NCBI RefSeq assembly: GCF_004803755.1
Contig: NZ_CP032311.1
Span: forward strand, 1,566,501-1,630,500
Reading direction: 5' to 3'
DNA from: Pseudomonas sp. DG56-2
Lineage (GTDB): Bacteria; Pseudomonadota; Gammaproteobacteria; Pseudomonadales; Pseudomonadaceae
Length of the DNA: 64,000 nt
Below are positions 17,559 to 26,547 of the stretch, in pieces. Numbering within the stretch: the first letter of the stretch is position 1; each line of letters opens with the position of its first letter. Below the pieces are notes generated by a model that was not told the origin of the DNA, did not search any database, and was given only the letters and a program-made list of their open reading frames with translations. The position numbers and the translations under genes are program-made.

Positions 17559-18752
17559 TCAAGCCGTCCGTGCCCGCAGGCTACGTTGGCGTTCTGCCAG
17601 GGCCCAGACCAGCAAGGCCAGGCTGCCGATCGCCAGCCCGCAAAGGACGATGCCGTTCCAGCCATAGCTCTGGAACAACTGGGTGCCGAGCAACGAGCCC
17701 AGCGCACCACCGATGAAATAGCAGGTGATGTAGCCGGCATTCAGGCGATTACGTGCTTCTGGGCGCAGGGCAATCACAGCATTTTGATTGCTGACGTGTA
17801 CCAGTTGCACCGCCAGATCCAGCAAAAGGACGCCGATCAGCAGCGCCAGCAGAGACGATTGGGCAAACCCAAGGGGTATCCATGAAAGCAGCAGGGCGAG
17901 TAATCCGACCGTGGTGCCCAGCGCGCCTTTTCCACGGTCAGCCAGACGCCCGGCCCAGTTGGCCGCCAGCGCACCGGCTGCACCGGCCAGGCCGAACAAT
18001 CCTATGACGGCGTCGGTGTACTGGTAGGGTTCGGCTGACAGCAGGAATGCCAGTGGTGTCCAGAACAAGGCAAACAGGCTGAAGCTGAGCAGCCCGAGCA
18101 ACGAGCGCAGGCGTAAAACCGGTTCATCGACGAACAGGCGAAACACCGAACCGATCAGCGCTGGATAACTCAACCCGGCATGTTGGTGGCGTTCAGGCAG
18201 GGCGCGCGCCAAGGCAATGGCACAGACAGCCATCAAGGCGGCCGCCAGCAGGTAAATGCTGCGCCAGCCGCCTAATTCAGCCATGAATCCGGCCGCTGTG
18301 CGGGCGAGCAAAATACCGAGCAGCAAGCCGCTCATCAGCGTCCCAACCGCCCGGCCGCGTTGGTTCGGTTCGCTCAAGCCGGCGGCCATGGGTACCAGGA
18401 TCTGGGCCACCACTGAAAACAGACCGGTCAATGTCGTGCCCAGCAATAGCCAGATCAGATTCGGTGAAAAGGCACTTATCAACAGGCCCAGGGTGCTGAT
18501 GGCGATCATGCTGACGATCAACCGCCGCTGCTCGAACAGGTCGCCCAGAGGGGCGAGAAGCAGAAGTCCTGCGCCATAGCTCAGCTGCGCAGCGATAACG
18601 ATGGCGCCGGCGCTGGCGGTGGTCAGGCCGAAATGCTCGGCGATACTGTGCAGCAGCGGCTGTGCATAGTAGTTGCTGGCTACGGCCAGACCGGTGGCGG
18701 TTGCCATCAGTAGGATGAGGCCGCGGCTCAAAGGGGTCGTGGAGGTGGTCAT
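17559..18752 (-). CDS. MFS transporter, drug-efflux type
   Basis: A 397-residue protein with 12 predicted transmembrane helices. The motif A-like loop between helices 2 and 3 is APLGDLFEQRRLI. The overall pattern fits the DHA1/arabinose-efflux-like MFS group that exports drugs or metabolites by proton antiport. A LysR regulator (18859) is transcribed divergently 106 bases away and is the natural candidate regulator. The substrate is not readable from sequence. Confidence 0.9.
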   Translation of the reverse strand: MTTSTTPLSRGLILLMATATGLAVASNYYAQPLLHSIAEHFGLTTASAGAIVIAAQLSYGAGLLLLAPLGDLFEQRRLIVSMIAISTLGLLISAFSPNLIWLLLGTTLTGLFSVVAQILVPMAAGLSEPNQRGRAVGTLMSGLLLGILLARTAAGFMAELGGWRSIYLLAAALMAVCAIALARALPERHQHAGLSYPALIGSVFRLFVDEPVLRLRSLLGLLSFSLFALFWTPLAFLLSAEPYQYTDAVIGLFGLAGAAGALAANWAGRLADRGKGALGTTVGLLALLLSWIPLGFAQSSLLALLIGVLLLDLAVQLVHVSNQNAVIALRPEARNRLNAGYITCYFIGGALGSLLGTQLFQSYGWNGIVLCGLAIGSLALLVWALAERQRSLRARTA

Positions 18753-18858
18753 GGACCGTCTCGATCAGTGGCAGTTAGGAAATGAGATTATCGGAAATAC
18801 GCTAGCATGACGCCAATGTATCGTTTTCATTCTATCCATCTTGAAAATAGATCGTTCT

Positions 18859-19746
18859 ATGAACTTGAAGCAGATCGAGTATGCGCTGGCGGTGGTCGAT
18901 ACCGGCAGTTTCACCCGCGCCGCGCAGCAGTGCCATGTGGTGCAGTCGGCCTTGAGTCATCAGATTGCCCGGCTTGAGGAAAGCCTCGGTGTCAGCCTGT
19001 TTGAGCGTAGCTCGCGACGGGTGCGCCTGACGCCTGCCGGTGAAGCCTTTGTGCGCAGCGCCCGCCCTGCACTGGAAGCGACCCGGCGAATTGCCGAGGA
19101 TGTGGCGGCTGCCTGCGGCGAGGTACGCGGACAATTGTCGATCGGCGAGATCACTTCGCTGACAGAACTGGACCTGGTTGATTTGCTCGCAGGCTTTCAT
19201 CGGCAATACCCGCAAGTGGATATCCGTTGGCTGATGGCCAAGAGCGAGCAACTGCTTGCCGATGTCCGCGAGCGGCGATTGGATGTGGGGTTTATCGGCA
19301 TATGGCCGGGGGAGCCTCCGCAAGGTGTCGAGTACCGCTTGCTCGCTGAAGAGGAACTGGTGGCAGTGCTGCCGCTTGCCCATCCATTGGCCGCGCTTGA
19401 ACGGTTGTCGCTGTCTGATCTGCAAGACGTGCCGCTGGTGGATTTTCCCGCCGGCAGCAGCGCTCGCAGACAAACCGATGAAGCCTTCGCCGCGGCGCGC
19501 CTGACCCACCGCGTGCAGTTTGAAGTGACCAACATTCGCCTGGTGGAAAAGTTCGTTCAGCGCGAATTGGCCATTGGTTTGGTGCCGGAGCGCATCGCCA
19601 GTGGCTTCAGCGATGTAGCGACGGTAGCGGTACGTGATGCGCCAAAGCGCCATCTTTATGCAATCTGGTCGTCCAACCCCACGCCGGCTGCCCGGGCGTT
19701 CGTCGATATGATCGAGCAAAGCCTGGCGAGCCGCGAGGGCGTCTGA
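18859..19746 (+). CDS. LysR-family transcriptional regulator
   Basis: A 295-residue regulator with an N-terminal winged helix-turn-helix (MNLKQIEYALAVVDTGSFTR, about 1-60) and a C-terminal substrate-binding domain (90-290). The ATG at 18859 is preferred over a TTG 18 bases upstream because LysR proteins usually begin MNLKQ or similar. It is divergent from the MFS gene, with a shared 106-base promoter region that probably holds its binding site. The inducer is unknown. Confidence 0.92.
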   Translation: MNLKQIEYALAVVDTGSFTRAAQQCHVVQSALSHQIARLEESLGVSLFERSSRRVRLTPAGEAFVRSARPALEATRRIAEDVAAACGEVRGQLSIGEITSLTELDLVDLLAGFHRQYPQVDIRWLMAKSEQLLADVRERRLDVGFIGIWPGEPPQGVEYRLLAEEELVAVLPLAHPLAALERLSLSDLQDVPLVDFPAGSSARRQTDEAFAAARLTHRVQFEVTNIRLVEKFVQRELAIGLVPERIASGFSDVATVAVRDAPKRHLYAIWSSNPTPAARAFVDMIEQSLASREGV

Positions 19747-19751
19747 AGGGC

Positions 19752-20501
19752 TCAGGCCGCGAAGCCGCCATCGACAGTCAGGCTGGCACCGGTGATGTAG
19801 GCCGCTTCAGGGCTGGCCAGATAGGCAACGAAGCTGGCGATTTCTTCGACTGTGCCGTACCGACCCACGGCCATGTAGCCCATCAGGCTCTCGGCGAACT
19901 CGCCAGTGGCCGGATTCATTTCGGTATCGACGGGCCCGGGCTGCACGTTGTTGATGGTGATTCCCAGCGGGCCAAGGTCTCGAGCCAGGCCGCGGGTCAG
20001 GCCTACCAGGGCAGACTTGCTCATGGCGTAGGGACCGCCGCCGGCAAATGGCATGCGCTCGGCATTGGTGCTGCCGATATTGATGATGCGCCCGCCCTGG
20101 CCCATGTGCCGGGCAGCCGCCTGACTGGCGACAAAAACACTGCGCACATTGACTGCCAACGTGCGGTCGAAATCTTCCAGGTCGAACTCAAGCAAAGGTG
20201 CGACTGCCAGCACGCCGGCGTTGTTGACCAGAATGTCCAACCGACCGAACGTCTCGACGGTTTGCGCCACCGCCAGTTGCACTGCTTTGGCATCGGCGCT
20301 GTCGGCTTGAATCGCCAAGGCCTTGCCACCATCGGCAATGATGCTGTGTTGCAGCGCTTGCGCCTGTGCCGTGGCATTGGCGTAGGTGAAGGCGACACTG
20401 GCACCTTCGGCGGCCAGGCGTTTGACAATCGCCGCGCCGATACCCCGTGAGCCACCCTGGATAAGGGCTACTTTGCCGTTGAGGCGAGTTTGAGTCGACA
20501 T
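19752..20501 (-). CDS. SDR-family NAD(P)-dependent oxidoreductase
   Basis: A 249-residue classical short-chain dehydrogenase/reductase. It shows the cofactor motif GGSRGIGAAI, the NNAGV motif, the catalytic Ser in INIGSTNAE and the YAMSK (YxxxK) active site. The C-terminus (YITGASLTVDGGFAA) is typical. The substrate is unknown. The start at 20501 has GGGAGCAG upstream. It is divergent from the LysR gene at 20625, which probably controls it. Confidence 0.92.
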   Translation of the reverse strand: MSTQTRLNGKVALIQGGSRGIGAAIVKRLAAEGASVAFTYANATAQAQALQHSIIADGGKALAIQADSADAKAVQLAVAQTVETFGRLDILVNNAGVLAVAPLLEFDLEDFDRTLAVNVRSVFVASQAAARHMGQGGRIINIGSTNAERMPFAGGGPYAMSKSALVGLTRGLARDLGPLGITINNVQPGPVDTEMNPATGEFAESLMGYMAVGRYGTVEEIASFVAYLASPEAAYITGASLTVDGGFAA

Positions 20502-20624
20502 GAGCTGCTCCCGAAAGAACAAGGCGGGATGCCTTGGATGGGGCTCAGTATCGGCGGCAGATTACCCTCTGAGTAGCCGGTAATCGCTATAGTCTATGTA
20601 AACCAAAAGTATGGAATAGAAGCC

Positions 20625-21551
20625 GTGGAGTCTTTCAGCAGTATCGAGTGCTTTGTGCGTAGCGCTGAGGTTGGCAGCTTTGCCGAGGCGGCCCGGCGGC
20701 TGAGCCTGACGCCCGCTGCGGTGGGCAAGAACGTTGCCCGGCTGGAGGCGCGCCTGGGCGTGAGGCTGTTCCAGCGCAGTACCCGGCGCTTGACTCTTAC
20801 CGAGGCCGGGCAGCGCTTTTTACGGGAGGTGGCCAGCAGTTTCCAGACAATCCAGTATGCCGTGGCCAACCTTGCCAGTGCTGAAGGTCAACCGGCCGGC
20901 ACCTTGAAAGTCAGCATGGGCACTGTGTTTGGGCGCTTGTATATCGTGCCGTTGCTGGCCGAGTTTATTCAGCGTTATCCGGCAATCAGTCCCGACTGGC
21001 ATTTTGACAACCGCCAGATTGACCTTATCGGCCAGGGCTTCGATGCTGCAATTGGCGGCGGTTTTGATCTGCCGCAGGGGGTTGTAGCGCGCAAACTGAC
21101 ACCCGCTCACCGGATTCTGGTCGCGGCCCCGGCTTTCCTTGCGCAACACCCGACGATACGCCAGCCGGCCGATCTGCAAGCTCTGGACGGTATCCTCATA
21201 CGCTCGCCGCAAACCGGGCGGGTGCGTTCCTGGCCGTTGACCAATCGCCAGCAGGAACAGGTGCCACTGGGCATTCGCCAGCGCATGACCATGAGCGATT
21301 CAGAAGCAGCCTGTGCGGTGGCGCAGCAGGGCTTGGGGGTGGCTCTGGTGAGCATGCCGTTTGCGCTGCCGTACCTGCAGGCAGGCAGCTTGGTTCGGGT
21401 GTTGCCGCAATGGTATGTGGACGACGGCAGCATTTGTTTGTATTACGCCGAGCACAAATTGCTGCCGGGCAAGACGCGGGCGTTTGTCGATTTCATTATC
21501 GAGCAATTTGCTGCACAAGGGTTGGCCCAGCGGTTTAGCGCACTGCTTTGA
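20625..21551 (+). CDS. LysR-family transcriptional regulator
   Basis: A 308-residue LysR protein with the winged helix-turn-helix at about 5-62 (FVRSAEVGSFAEAARRLSLT) and an effector domain related to the CrgA/LysR group (GTLKVSMGTVFGRLYIVPLL). It begins with GTG at 20625. The divergent SDR gene, 123 bases away, is the probable target. Confidence 0.9.
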   Translation: MESFSSIECFVRSAEVGSFAEAARRLSLTPAAVGKNVARLEARLGVRLFQRSTRRLTLTEAGQRFLREVASSFQTIQYAVANLASAEGQPAGTLKVSMGTVFGRLYIVPLLAEFIQRYPAISPDWHFDNRQIDLIGQGFDAAIGGGFDLPQGVVARKLTPAHRILVAAPAFLAQHPTIRQPADLQALDGILIRSPQTGRVRSWPLTNRQQEQVPLGIRQRMTMSDSEAACAVAQQGLGVALVSMPFALPYLQAGSLVRVLPQWYVDDGSICLYYAEHKLLPGKTRAFVDFIIEQFAAQGLAQRFSALL

Positions 21552-21574
21552 TGCTTCCAGCCTGCTGGCCGTAA

Positions 21575-22057
21575 TCAGCTGACATTCACCACCACAAAAC
21601 ACTGCTGTTTACCCGCCAGAGTGAGGCTGACTTCGTCGTCTTCATGCTTACCCATCAGGTTTTGTCCCAAGGGCGAGCGGGGCGTTATCACGGTCACCAA
21701 CTGCTCGCCCTGGCCAATTTTCAATCCGGCGCCTTCGGGCCCTATGAACAAGTGCTGGCAACTGCCGTTTTCGGCCTCAAGGCTCACCAGATTGCTGATT
21801 TGAATACCACGTGCCGGGTCGTAATCACGCAACATCAATTGCTGGTACGCCGCTCGCGCCTGGCGAATCTCTTCCATGCGCCGGGCCTGTCCGGTTGCCA
21901 GGTAGGAGGCTTCCAAGCCGAGGGTGTCGTACTTGTTCTCGGCAATGTTCTCTTCGGCTGTGGCCGTTTCATAGGCGGTCTGAGCCGCGCGCTGGGCGAC
22001 GTCCAGGTCGAAGGTCAAAGTGTCGATGATGCGCTGCAATAGTTCGGCTTTGTTCAT
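21575..22057 (-). CDS. GreA/GreB-family transcription elongation factor-like protein
   Basis: A 160-residue protein with an N-terminal coiled-coil-like helical region (1-75) and a C-terminal FKBP-like domain. The latter contains the Gre C-terminal signatures (FIGPEGAGLKI, ITPRSPLGQNLMGKHEDDEV). True Gre factors rescue backtracked RNA polymerase through acidic residues at the coiled-coil tip; the tip here (ATAEENIAENKYDTLGLEAS) is acidic. It is distinct from standard GreA and GreB and could act like Rnk/GreA paralogs. It starts 4 bases after the stop of 22062-22448, so the two are co-transcribed. Confidence 0.78.
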   Translation of the reverse strand: MNKAELLQRIIDTLTFDLDVAQRAAQTAYETATAEENIAENKYDTLGLEASYLATGQARRMEEIRQARAAYQQLMLRDYDPARGIQISNLVSLEAENGSCQHLFIGPEGAGLKIGQGEQLVTVITPRSPLGQNLMGKHEDDEVSLTLAGKQQCFVVVNVS

Positions 22058-22061
22058 GGTC

Positions 22062-22448
22062 TCAGTTGCAAAATTCCAGGACGAGCGCGCGGCTCTTTTC
22101 GGTCGGTGCGGTGCGGTTTTGTTGGAGCCAGAACTGACACTTGGGATTGGACAGGTTACGCAGGCTGCCTTCAGCCCGGTCTTCGGCCTGTTGCACCTCT
22201 TGGTTGCGCAGGATCTGCTTGTACTGTTCGAACATCTGGTTCTGCTGTTGCGGCGCCGTACCAGGGGCGAGCGTACTTGCGGGAGGAACTACAAGCTGGC
22301 TCAACGGTTGGACGGTGTCCGGTATCAAGCGCGAAGCCAGGTAAAAGCTCAACGTGATGGCGACCGCTGCGAGCCATAGGCCCAAGGCAATACACACGAT
22401 CAGTTGCACAGGTTTCAGGGTGATCTTAAGTTCGCGCGGGCGGGGCAT
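22062..22448 (-). CDS. Single-pass membrane protein of unknown function
   Basis: A 128-residue protein with one N-terminal transmembrane helix (about 14-36, LIVCIALGLWLAAVAITLSF), a Pro/Gln-rich linker and a C-terminal helical region with two Cys (NPKCQF and LEFCN at the end) that could form a disulfide in the periplasm. GGAGG precedes the ATG at 22448. First gene of a two-gene unit with the GreA/B-like gene. No named domain recognised. Confidence 0.75.
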   Translation of the reverse strand: MPRPRELKITLKPVQLIVCIALGLWLAAVAITLSFYLASRLIPDTVQPLSQLVVPPASTLAPGTAPQQQNQMFEQYKQILRNQEVQQAEDRAEGSLRNLSNPKCQFWLQQNRTAPTEKSRALVLEFCN

Positions 22449-22570
22449 GGTGGCCTCCTGGCCATGGCTCAAGTGCTCATTGTGGCATGCCGCGACGGGT
22501 TTTTTCCGTGGTGCGCTTTTGTCTGCGATGATTTACCCGGACAATCGGCGCTTTTTCAAAGGGGCCAGCG

Positions 22571-23704
22571 ATGAAAGCTGACTGGGACATATTCTGTTGT
22601 GTTGTCGATAACTTCGGCGACATCGGCGTGACCTGGCGTCTGGCCCGGCAATTGGTGGCCGAGCAGGGGCTGTCGGTGCGCTTGTGGGTCGACGACTTGA
22701 ATGCCTTCGCGCGAATCTGTCCCGAGGCGGATGCCCAGGCCTCCCGTCAATGGCATAGCGGTGTCGAGGTTTGTCATTGGCTGCCAGAATGGCAGGACAC
22801 GGCAGTAGCCGATGTCGTCATTGGCGCCTTTGCTTGTCAGTTGCCGGCTGCCTATGTGCAGGCCATGGCCGCCTGTCCTCGTCCACCGTTGTGGCTGAAC
22901 CTGGAATACCTGAGTGCCGAAAGCTGGGTAGAAGGGTGTCATGGTTTGCCTTCCCCTCAGCCCAATGGCTTGCGCAAGGTGTTTTTCTTTCCGGGCTTTA
23001 GCGCAAAAACCGGCGGTTTGTTGCGTGAGGCCACTTTGTTGGCGCGGCGCCAGGCATTCGAGCAGGATCCCTCCGCGCGCCAGGCGTTTCTCCAGCATCT
23101 GAATGTAACTGCAGTCGACGGCGCCCGCCTGATTTCACTATTTGCCTACGAAAATTCGAGCCTGGCCAGTTGGCTTGACGCATTGGCTGCCGATAGCCGT
23201 GCCAACCATCTGCTGGTACCTGAAGGGCGGGTGCTGGGCGACGTGAAGGCCTGGCTGGGGGTGGATGAGCTGGCGGTGGGTAGCGTGGCAACCCGGGGTG
23301 CCTTGACCGTGCAGATCCTGCCGTTTGTCAGCCAGGACGAATACGATCAATTGCTGTGGTGCTGCGACTTCAATGCCGTGCGCGGTGAAGACTCGTTTGT
23401 ACGCGCGCAATGGGCGGGGCGTCCTCTGCTATGGCACATCTACGTTCAAGAAGAATACGCCCACTGGGAAAAGCTCGAGGCGTTTCTGGATCACTACGTC
23501 GAGGGGCTTTCCTCGCCAGCGAAAACCGCGATTGTGGATGTATGGCGAGCCTGGAACATGGACAGCGATATGGCGCAGCCGTGGAAACAGGTGCTTGAAC
23601 ACTGGGATGAGCTCGACCAGCATGCCCGGCGCTGGAGCGTCAATCAGGCCGCTCAGCCGGACCTCGCTACGACGCTGGTACAGTTTTACCGAAATTCGCT
23701 ATGA
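22571..23704 (+). CDS. earP: EF-P arginine rhamnosyltransferase EarP
   Basis: A 377-residue cytosolic GT-B glycosyltransferase. It uses dTDP-L-rhamnose to rhamnosylate a conserved arginine of elongation factor P, which is needed for relief of polyproline stalling. The opening WDIFCCVVDNFGDIGVTWRL and the nucleotide-sugar region FVSQDEYDQLLWCCDFNAVR / GEDSFVRAQWAG are diagnostic. The gene lies 49 bases upstream of efp, whose product carries Arg32, so enzyme and substrate are neighbours. Length is normal for the family. Confidence 0.96.
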   Translation: MKADWDIFCCVVDNFGDIGVTWRLARQLVAEQGLSVRLWVDDLNAFARICPEADAQASRQWHSGVEVCHWLPEWQDTAVADVVIGAFACQLPAAYVQAMAACPRPPLWLNLEYLSAESWVEGCHGLPSPQPNGLRKVFFFPGFSAKTGGLLREATLLARRQAFEQDPSARQAFLQHLNVTAVDGARLISLFAYENSSLASWLDALAADSRANHLLVPEGRVLGDVKAWLGVDELAVGSVATRGALTVQILPFVSQDEYDQLLWCCDFNAVRGEDSFVRAQWAGRPLLWHIYVQEEYAHWEKLEAFLDHYVEGLSSPAKTAIVDVWRAWNMDSDMAQPWKQVLEHWDELDQHARRWSVNQAAQPDLATTLVQFYRNSL

Positions 23705-23753
23705 TATGCGGCCTCGATTTTTGTAAATCCATCCAAATTCGGATAACTAGCAA

Positions 23754-24326
23754 ATGAAAACTGGTAAAGAGCTGAAACCCGGTACCGTGATCCGTATCGA
23801 CAACGACCCTTGGCTGGTTCAGAAAGCTGAATTCACCAAATCGGGCCGTAACAGCGCGATCATGAAAACCAAGCTGAAGAACCTGCTGACCGGCTACAAG
23901 ACTGAAACTGTCTACAGTGCCGACGACAAGCTGGACGACGTGATCCTCGACCGTAAAGAAGCGACCCTGTCCTTCATCAACGGCGACACCTACACGTTCA
24001 TGGACACCACCGACTACACCATGTACGAGCTGAACGCCGAAGACATCGAAGGTGTTCTGCCGTTCATCGAAGAAGGCATGACCGACGTCTGCGAAGCGGT
24101 GTTCTTCGAAGAGCGTCTGGTTTCGGTTGACCTGCCGACCACCATCGTCCGTCAGGTTGACTACACCGAAGGTTCCGCTCGCGGCGACACTTCGGGCAAG
24201 GTCATGAAGCCTGCCAAACTGAAGAACGGTACCGAACTGAGCGTTGCCGACTTCATCGAAATCGGCGACATGATCGAGATCGATACCCGCGAAGGTGGCT
24301 CCTACAAGGGCCGCGCCAAGGTTTAA
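23754..24326 (+). CDS. efp: Elongation factor P (rhamnosylated-arginine type)
   Basis: A 190-residue translation factor with three beta-barrel domains that binds stalled ribosomes at polyproline stretches. The modification loop reads [13 protein letters not shown], with Arg32 at the tip where Enterobacteria have Lys34; this is the EarP-dependent type. The full-length C-terminus is present. A possible -10 (TATGAT, about 23699-23704) lies at the end of earP, suggesting its own promoter as well as read-through. A terminator follows. Confidence 0.98.
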   Translation: MKTGKELKPGTVIRIDNDPWLVQKAEFTKSGRNSAIMKTKLKNLLTGYKTETVYSADDKLDDVILDRKEATLSFINGDTYTFMDTTDYTMYELNAEDIEGVLPFIEEGMTDVCEAVFFEERLVSVDLPTTIVRQVDYTEGSARGDTSGKVMKPAKLKNGTELSVADFIEIGDMIEIDTREGGSYKGRAKV

Positions 24327-24349
24327 ACCTGGCGTCTGCGCGAATAAAG

Positions 24350-24374
24350 AACCCGGCCTCGGCCGGGTTTTTTT
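24350..24374 (+). terminator. Rho-independent terminator after efp
   Basis: The stem ACCCGGCC / GGCCGGGT with a 2-base loop is followed by seven T. It lies 24 bases after the efp stop. Confidence 0.92.
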
Positions 24375-24391
24375 ACGCCTGGGTTTTATCT

Positions 24392-24820
24392 TCAGACCGT
24401 GACGTGCAGGCGTACATCAACGTTGCCGCGAGTGGCGTTCGAGTAGGGGCACACCTGGTGGGCGGCATCTACCAGCGCTTGCGCATCTGCTTGTTGCAAG
24501 CCTGGCAACGCGATATGCAGGTCGATGTCCAGGCCAAAACCACCTGGGATCTGGCCGATGCCGACCTTGGCGGTAATCGAGCTATCGTTTGGCAGCGCCT
24601 TTTTTTGCTGGCTGGCGACGAACTTCAGGGCACCGATAAAGCAGGCCGAGTAGCCGGCGGCGAACAGTTGCTCTGGATTGGTGCCTTCACCACCCGCACC
24701 GCCCAACTCCTTGGGAGTGCTCAGCTTGACTTCGAGTTTGCCGTCGCTGGAGCGCGAGCTGCCGTCGCGACCGCCGGTGGACTTGGCTTCGGCAATGTAA
24801 AGCGGAGTGACCTTTTGCAT
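24392..24820 (-). CDS. ohr: Organic hydroperoxide resistance protein Ohr
   Basis: A 142-residue thiol peroxidase of the OsmC/Ohr family that reduces organic and fatty-acid hydroperoxides using lipoylated partners. The two catalytic cysteines are present: Cys60 (AAGYSACFIGAL) and Cys124 (HQVCPYSNAT). The start at 24820 gives the usual MQKVTPLYIAEA opening. The regulator OhrR is encoded just upstream on the same strand, and the 127-base gap contains a candidate operator. Confidence 0.95.
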   Translation of the reverse strand: MQKVTPLYIAEAKSTGGRDGSSRSSDGKLEVKLSTPKELGGAGGEGTNPEQLFAAGYSACFIGALKFVASQQKKALPNDSSITAKVGIGQIPGGFGLDIDLHIALPGLQQADAQALVDAAHQVCPYSNATRGNVDVRLHVTV

Positions 24821-24871
24821 CTTGAGCCTCGTTTTCAAAGGTGCGCCGTGGCGCTGAGTGGGGACGGAAAT

Positions 24872-24910
24872 TAAATTAGCGCACGATTATTTAGTGCGCA
24901 AGATAATTTT
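24872..24910 (-). promoter_or_regulatory. Candidate OhrR operator / ohr promoter region
   Basis: An AT-rich segment containing the inverted repeat GCGCAC (24879-24884) ... GTGCGC (24894-24899), flanked by AATTAA and AATTTTT. It sits between ohrR and ohr, where OhrR operators normally lie. AATTAGCGC occurs here and again at about 25456, upstream of ohrR, which would allow autoregulation. Inferred by position and symmetry only. Confidence 0.5.
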
Positions 24911-24947
24911 TGGACCAGCTTACAAGTGGTCACTCACAGCTTAGCGT

Positions 24948-25409
24948 TCAGAGGCTTTTTTGCAGGTTGGCACGCAATTCCAGCAAGTCGGCCTGCAATT
25001 GTTGCAAGCGCTCGATGCTCTCACCACTGGCGGCCAGGATGCACTGGGGAACCGCCTTTGCCTGTGCTTGCAGGGCACGTCCGGGGTCGAGCAAGTGCAC
25101 CAGCACCACGCGTTCATCTTCGCGGCTGCGCGTACGCTTGAGCAGGCCCTCAGCTTCCAGGCGTTTGAGCAGCGGTGTGAGCGAACCAGGATCGGTGAGC
25201 AAGCGCTGGCTGATTTCACCGACGGTCAGACCCTCTTCTTCCCAAAGCACCAGCATCACCAGGTACTGTGGATAAGTCAGCCCAAGCTTCTGTAACAGTG
25301 GCTTGTAGACCTTGGTCATAAGCAGCGAAGTCGAATGCAAGGCAAAGCACACCTGGTTATCGAGCAACAGTTCTTGGCAGGGTTCAGGTGCTTTAGGGTC
25401 GGCGTTCAT
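24948..25409 (-). CDS. ohrR: MarR-family organic peroxide sensor OhrR
   Basis: A 153-residue MarR-type repressor. The peroxide-sensing Cys21 lies in DNQVCFALHS, the winged helix-turn-helix follows (LTVGEISQRLLTDPGSLTPL) with the wing SREDERVVLV. Oxidation of the Cys by organic peroxides releases DNA and induces ohr. A second start 6 bases upstream would overlap the AAAGGA ribosome binding site, so 25409 was chosen. It lies 127 bases upstream of ohr on the same strand. Confidence 0.93.
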   Translation of the reverse strand: MNADPKAPEPCQELLLDNQVCFALHSTSLLMTKVYKPLLQKLGLTYPQYLVMLVLWEEEGLTVGEISQRLLTDPGSLTPLLKRLEAEGLLKRTRSREDERVVLVHLLDPGRALQAQAKAVPQCILAASGESIERLQQLQADLLELRANLQKSL

Positions 25410-25468
25410 GCGCATCCTTTAACTCGTTAGATCCTTGGAATTTATCACGCGGGTAATTAGCGCGCTGA

Positions 25469-26422
25469 CTACCCGCGCAGCTCACTTTGCAGCGCCAGGT
25501 CCCAGGGCGGGACGGGGCTGAAGCGGCTCTTGAGAAATTCGAGCAACAAACGGCTACGAGAGTTCGTTTCGTGTTCCAGGCGCAGGGCATAAATGCCGCT
25601 GGACTCGGCGGCAGGCAGGCCGCTTTCACAAAACAGCGGCAGCAATTCACCACGCAGCAGGTATTCGCTGATCAGCCACGTGGGTAAATGGGCAATGCCA
25701 AGGCCTGCCAATGCCCCGAATAGCAGGGTCTCGGCGTTGTTGGCGCTCATGCGCATGCGTGTAGGTCGGGACAGGCGCAGTTGTCCATCGACGGCAAAAC
25801 GCCAGGCGAAGGGCGGGGCCAGGCCGTCCCAGTCCAGGCCGTCGTGCCCGGGCAGTTCTGCGGGGCTGGCAGGAACCCCGCGGGCAGCCAGATAGGCCGG
25901 GCTCGCGCAGGCGATGCGCACCATGTACGCCAGCGGTGTCGCAACCAGGCGGGTATCTGCCAAGGGACCGGCACGCAACACCAAGTCGACCTCACCCAGA
26001 TGCGAGCCATGCAGGTCTACAAAACTGTCGATCAGGCGCAGTTGAACATCGAGGCCTGGGTAGGCCACGAGAAAATCAGCGATAGCGGGCGCCAAATGGC
26101 GGCGCCCGAATGCCGCGGGGGCATCGACCCGAATCAAGCCTTCCGGGGCGTTGCTCAGCGACACCGCTTCGGCACGCGCCAGGCGCAGCTCTTCGACGAT
26201 GCGTCGGGCTCGCTCGGCAAACGCATTACCTGCTGGAGTAGGGCGTACAGCGTGGGTGCTGCGTATGAACAGGCGGCTGCCGAGGGCGTTTTCCAGAGAG
26301 TCGATGCGTCTTGCCACGGCCGAAGGGGTCAGCGGATGGCGACGGGCAGTCGCTGAAAAGCTCCCGCTCTCCAGTACATCGAGAAACAGGCCGAGTTGCT
26401 CGGTGAGTGCATCGGGGTTCAT
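25469..26422 (-). CDS. LysR-family transcriptional regulator
   Basis: A 317-residue LysR protein. The helix-turn-helix (FLDVLESGSFSATARRHPLT) spans about 10-65, followed by a CrgA-like effector domain (IRVDAPAAFGRRHLAPAIAD). The start at 26422 gives a standard N-terminus; the frame stays open upstream but is not LysR-like. It is divergent from the TauE/SafE-like gene with 125 bases between, which makes that exporter the probable target. Confidence 0.92.
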   Translation of the reverse strand: MNPDALTEQLGLFLDVLESGSFSATARRHPLTPSAVARRIDSLENALGSRLFIRSTHAVRPTPAGNAFAERARRIVEELRLARAEAVSLSNAPEGLIRVDAPAAFGRRHLAPAIADFLVAYPGLDVQLRLIDSFVDLHGSHLGEVDLVLRAGPLADTRLVATPLAYMVRIACASPAYLAARGVPASPAELPGHDGLDWDGLAPPFAWRFAVDGQLRLSRPTRMRMSANNAETLLFGALAGLGIAHLPTWLISEYLLRGELLPLFCESGLPAAESSGIYALRLEHETNSRSRLLLEFLKSRFSPVPPWDLALQSELRG

Positions 26423-26547
26423 ATCGTGTGGATCTGCTTTTGCGTAATGTGCATAGCCATTGTGCGTTGCTATGCGTTTCCCCGCTAGCATCAGGTCGGT
26501 AGCATGCCGCCACTGGGTTAATGAAACTGCAATTGTGGTGAGGCGTA

